Assembly: GCA_030673955.1 (NCBI GenBank)
Contig: DAOVBF010000049.1
Span: forward strand, 1-7,897
Origin: Deltaproteobacteria bacterium
GTDB lineage: Bacteria; Myxococcota_A; UBA9160; SZUA-336
Reading direction: 5' to 3'
DNA: 7,897 bases
Below, in pieces: positions 5,693 through 7,897 of this stretch; position 1 is the first letter of the stretch, and every line of letters begins with the position of its first letter. A model generated the notes under the pieces. That model saw nothing but the letters and a program-made list of their open reading frames with translations. It ran no database searches and was not told the DNA's origin. A program made the translations under genes and the position numbers.

Positions 5693-6952
5693 GTGAAGAA
5701 CCCTTCTCTAGGAGAGCCGGAGTTCCTGGATCGCCAAGCGCTCGACCGGGAACTGACGCGGGTTTTCGAGAGGTGCCAAGACTGCCGGCGCTGCCTGCCG
5801 CTTTGCCCGTCCTTTCCGTCGCTCTTCGCATCCATTGACCGGCACGAACAGCAAGCGGCCGAGCTCATGGCGCGGGAGATCCGCGAGGTCATCGACCTCT
5901 GCTACCAGTGCAAGCTCTGCTACAACCATTGCCCCTACCACCCGCCCCACGACTGGATGATCGACTTCCCCAAGCTCATGAGCCGCGCCAAGCTCGTGCA
6001 GGCCCGGGAAGAAGGGATTCCGCTCGCGGAGAGGATGGGACAGAAGCAGGACCTGCTGGGCAAGCTCGGTTGTCTGAGCGCACCCCTGACGAATGCGGCC
6101 TTCAAGAACCGCGCCGTGCGCCTTCTGATGGAGACAGGGACCGGCATCGACCGTCGTTGGCTCATGCCCCACTACGAGCGCAGCCGCTTCTCGCGCCAGG
6201 TCAAGAGCCACCGCCCCGGGCCCGGCCCGAACGGCCGAGCGTTGCTCTTCCCGACCTGCTTCGTCGAGTACAGCGATGCGGAGACCGGGCACGCGGCGCT
6301 GCAGGTCCTGGAGCACAATGGGGTCGCGGTCGAGACGGATTACGAGGCCTGCTGCGGGGCGCCGTTTCTGCACGGGGGCGATCTCGCAGCCGCGCGACGG
6401 AACGCAGAGAAGGTCGTCCGCGTACTCGCCCCACGCGTCCGCGAGGGCATCGCCGTACTCGTGCCAGGCCCGACCTGCTCCTACCAGATCAAGCACGAGT
6501 ACCCCGAGCTTCTGGACAACAGTGAGGCACGGCTCGTAGCGGAAAACGCTTATGACATCGGTGAATACCTCTGGAAGCTCAAGCAGGAAGACAAGCTTCG
6601 AACGGACTTCCCGAAAGCGCTGGGCAAGGTGGCGTACCACCTGCCCTGTCATCTCAAGGCCCAGAACATCGGCTTCCGCTCCCGCCAGCTGCTCAAGCTC
6701 GCGGGAGCGGAGGTGGAGATGCTGGACCACTGCTCGGGCGTGGACGGCACCTGGGGCATGCAGCAGCGCTGGTATGCGCAGAGCCTCGAGGTCGCCTGCA
6801 AGCTGCTCGATGAGATCAAGCGCCTCGAGCCCGATCACGTGTCGAGCGACTGCCCGCTCGCGGCGCTGCGCATCCTGGAGGGCACGGGGCGACGCGCCCT
6901 TCACCCCATCGTGCTCCTGCGCGACGCCTACGGGCTGGGAGCCAAAGCGTGA
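5693..6952 (+). CDS. GlpC/HdrD-like iron-sulfur protein with two CCG domains
   Basis: A 419-aa protein of the heterodisulfide reductase-related (Fe-S)-binding family. Two ferredoxin-type motifs, [12 protein letters not shown] (C28, C31, C34, C38) and [12 protein letters not shown] (C70, C73, C76, C80), should bind two [4Fe-4S] clusters. Two CCG-type domains follow. The first has C189, C220-C221-G and C262, but Gly259 stands where the paired Cys of CxxC is expected. The second has C319, His346-Cys347-Ser-Gly in place of CCG, and C387 with Ala390 at the expected last Cys. No signal peptide or transmembrane segment is visible, so it is probably cytoplasmic or peripheral like GlpC. The gene order suggests it passes electrons to the rubredoxin-less rubrerythrin. 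The GTG 5693 start is the only one in frame after the rubrerythrin stop and has a poor Shine-Dalgarno. GlpC itself is unlikely because no glpA or glpB is adjacent. Confidence 0.9.
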   Translation: MKNPSLGEPEFLDRQALDRELTRVFERCQDCRRCLPLCPSFPSLFASIDRHEQQAAELMAREIREVIDLCYQCKLCYNHCPYHPPHDWMIDFPKLMSRAKLVQAREEGIPLAERMGQKQDLLGKLGCLSAPLTNAAFKNRAVRLLMETGTGIDRRWLMPHYERSRFSRQVKSHRPGPGPNGRALLFPTCFVEYSDAETGHAALQVLEHNGVAVETDYEACCGAPFLHGGDLAAARRNAEKVVRVLAPRVREGIAVLVPGPTCSYQIKHEYPELLDNSEARLVAENAYDIGEYLWKLKQEDKLRTDFPKALGKVAYHLPCHLKAQNIGFRSRQLLKLAGAEVEMLDHCSGVDGTWGMQQRWYAQSLEVACKLLDEIKRLEPDHVSSDCPLAALRILEGTGRRALHPIVLLRDAYGLGAKA

Positions 6953-7542
6953 AGCGAATCCAAATCGAGGACGTCATGGACCTCGTCGCCTACGAGCGGA
7001 TCCGGGAGGAGTTCCGCGCGCGCATCATCGAGCTCAAGCGTCCCCGCCGCATCTCGGTCGGCGATCGGCTCACATTCGTGTTCGAGAACCGCGACACCGT
7101 GCAATTCCAGATTCAGGAGATGCTGCGCGCGGAGCGGCTCGTGAAGGAGGATCAGATTCAGGCGGAGCTCGACATCTACAACGAGCTCATTCCGGGCGCG
7201 CATGAGCTCTCCGCTACGCTCATGATCGAGATCCCGGAACTGGGGCGGATCCGCGAGGAGCTCGACCGGCTGATCGGCATCGACGAGCACGTCAGCCTGG
7301 ACGTTGGCGGGACGACGGTCCACGCGAGCGTCGACCCCAAGCAGTTCGAGGAGGATCGCATCTCGGCCGTGCAATACGTGCGCTTCCCCCTCGGCCCCGA
7401 GCTGGCCGCGCGCTTCGCGGATCTCGCGGTCCCAGTCGTGCTGCGCGTCGCGCACCCGAACTACCGAGCATCCGCGGTGATCGAGGGAGCCTCACGGGAG
7501 TCCCTCGCGCTCGATCTGAAGCCGGAACCAGAGACCCGCTGA
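6949..7542 (+). CDS. DUF3501 family protein
   Basis: A 197-aa protein matching my recollection of DUF3501, a family without known function. Recognisable blocks are the N-terminal [31 protein letters not shown] (about 34-52), [10 protein letters not shown] (55-64) and [20 protein letters not shown] (75-94). A second half (about 114-190) looks beta-rich. It contains no cysteine and no evident signal peptide or membrane segment, so it does not itself carry a Cys-ligated cluster. The GTG start overlaps the stop codon of the iron-sulfur protein gene by 4 bp (GTGA), with GGGAG about 7 nt upstream, which indicates translational coupling. Family members are, as I recall, often next to rubrerythrin and heterodisulfide reductase-like genes, as here. 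A structural partner or assembly role for the iron-sulfur protein is the simplest guess; there is no direct evidence. Confidence 0.85.
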   Translation: MKRIQIEDVMDLVAYERIREEFRARIIELKRPRRISVGDRLTFVFENRDTVQFQIQEMLRAERLVKEDQIQAELDIYNELIPGAHELSATLMIEIPELGRIREELDRLIGIDEHVSLDVGGTTVHASVDPKQFEEDRISAVQYVRFPLGPELAARFADLAVPVVLRVAHPNYRASAVIEGASRESLALDLKPEPETR

Positions 7543-7544
7543 AG

Positions 7545-7702
7545 CGCACGGCCGCGCCGTCCGTACAACACAGCATCGGTGCGCCCCGCCTGGCGAGGCG
7601 CCCACGAAGTAACGCGCCGTGCGGGCAGGCCGCAAGGCGAAGCGCAGCTTCGACGTGTCGGCAGGCGGGCATTGCCCGCCGATAACCGGCCAGAACCGCC
7701 GG
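7545..7702 (+). other. Hairpin-rich intergenic region, possible structured RNA or 3' UTR
   Basis: The 189-bp gap after DUF3501 has no gene but several perfect inverted repeats in succession. CGCACGGC (7545-7552) pairs with GCCGTGCG (7616-7623), and GCG/CGC extends the stem past one bulged C. CGCCT/AGGCG lies at 7587-7600 inside it. CGAAGC-GCA-GCTTCG lies at 7638-7652. GGCGGGC-ATT-GCCCGCC lies at 7664-7680. CCGGC/GCCGG lies at 7686-7702. A smaller alternative is ACGGC-CGC-GCCGT at 7548-7560. No T-run follows any of them. The region could be an operon-end processing or termination element, a small RNA, or a dispersed REP-like repeat; it did not match tRNA or SRP RNA features by eye. Confidence 0.45.
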
Positions 7703-7731
7703 CCGATCACCCGCTAGCTCTGGCGGAGAGG

Positions 7732-7897
7732 ATGCGAGAGACTGTCGGCGTGAGCAACTTCCGACGTCGACTGATCCTGGCCAGCAGCTCCCCGCGCAGG
7801 CAGACGCTCCTGCGCGAGGCGGGCTTCGAGTTCGAGCTGGCCGCACCCGAGGTCGACGAGGAGAGTCGGCCCGGCGAAAAGCCCGAAGCGCAGGCAC
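7732..7897 (+). CDS. Maf family nucleotide pyrophosphatase, N-terminal part (cut by window end)
   Basis: The frame from ATG 7732 is open to the end of the window, about 55 codons. It begins MRETVGVSNFRRRLILASSS and carries the Maf/YhdE/YceF signature LILASSSPRRQTLLREAGF, followed by the expected acidic VDEES segment. Maf proteins hydrolyse non-canonical or canonical nucleoside triphosphates such as dTTP, UTP or 7-methyl-GTP to monophosphate and pyrophosphate, with roles in nucleotide housecleaning and septum control. Which subgroup this belongs to depends on residues outside the window. The purine-rich GGAGAG sits very close to ATG 7732; the in-frame GTG 7750 is an alternative and would begin nearer the family's usual N-terminus. 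It probably has its own promoter, as 189 bp of structured sequence separates it from DUF3501. Confidence 0.88.
   Translation, partial: MRETVGVSNFRRRLILASSSPRRQTLLREAGFEFELAAPEVDEESRPGEKPEAQA

Noticed and set aside
5708..6904. 398-codon minus-strand ORF opposite the iron-sulfur protein gene
   Set aside because: Long antisense frames are common in GC-rich genes. It has no recognisable motif, while the plus strand has well-formed Fe-S motifs and overlaps DUF3501 in operon fashion.
7560..7702. tRNA or SRP RNA in the hairpin-rich gap
   Set aside because: No cloverleaf with T-loop GTTCRA or the SRP GGAAGGAAGCAG-type core could be found.
7292..7897. 201-codon minus-strand ORF at the right end
   Set aside because: It is very arginine- and proline-rich and lies antisense to DUF3501 and the Maf signature.

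Overview
This is a GC-rich bacterial window with densely packed genes and frequent GTG starts. The gene content (class II fumarase, PerR/rubrerythrin system, hybrid histidine kinase, Maf) suggests a Gram-negative bacterium of proteobacterial or deltaproteobacterial grade (for example Myxococcota- or Binatota-like). That placement is an impression from style and gene content, not a demonstrated assignment. No mobile element, CRISPR array, rRNA or tRNA was recognised.

Layout: (1) the C-terminal end of a HAD-family hydrolase runs off the left edge. (2) It converges on a minus-strand hybrid sensor histidine kinase with a fused receiver domain; the residue after its phospho-accepting His is Ala instead of the usual acidic residue. 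(3) A 284-bp divergent intergenic region holds several inverted repeats and a structured leader that vaguely resembles a c-di-GMP-I riboswitch. (4) A plus-strand HEAT-repeat protein follows, whose 5' part appears to be in a different frame; a GGGG run is the simplest place for the shift. (5) That gene converges on a minus-strand class II fumarase (fumC). (6) fumC is divergent from a four-gene plus-strand cluster: a PerR-type Fur-family regulator, a rubredoxin-less rubrerythrin, a GlpC/HdrD-like iron-sulfur protein and a DUF3501 protein. (7) A 189-bp gap packed with hairpins separates the cluster from the start of a maf-type nucleotide pyrophosphatase, cut by the right edge.

The biologically coherent unit is the perR-rbr-FeS-DUF3501 cluster. 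The regulator keeps every PerR metal ligand at the B. subtilis positions minus one, which predicts peroxide sensing by iron-catalysed His oxidation. The rubrerythrin would reduce peroxide but has no rubredoxin domain to receive electrons. The next gene encodes a protein with two ferredoxin-type [4Fe-4S] motifs and two incomplete CCG domains, a plausible electron carrier for it. DUF3501 overlaps that gene by 4 bp, has no cysteine, and has no function known to me. An AT-rich island between fumC and perR carries two overlapping palindromes, one across a possible -35 box, so the regulator may control itself and possibly the oxidant-stable fumarase.
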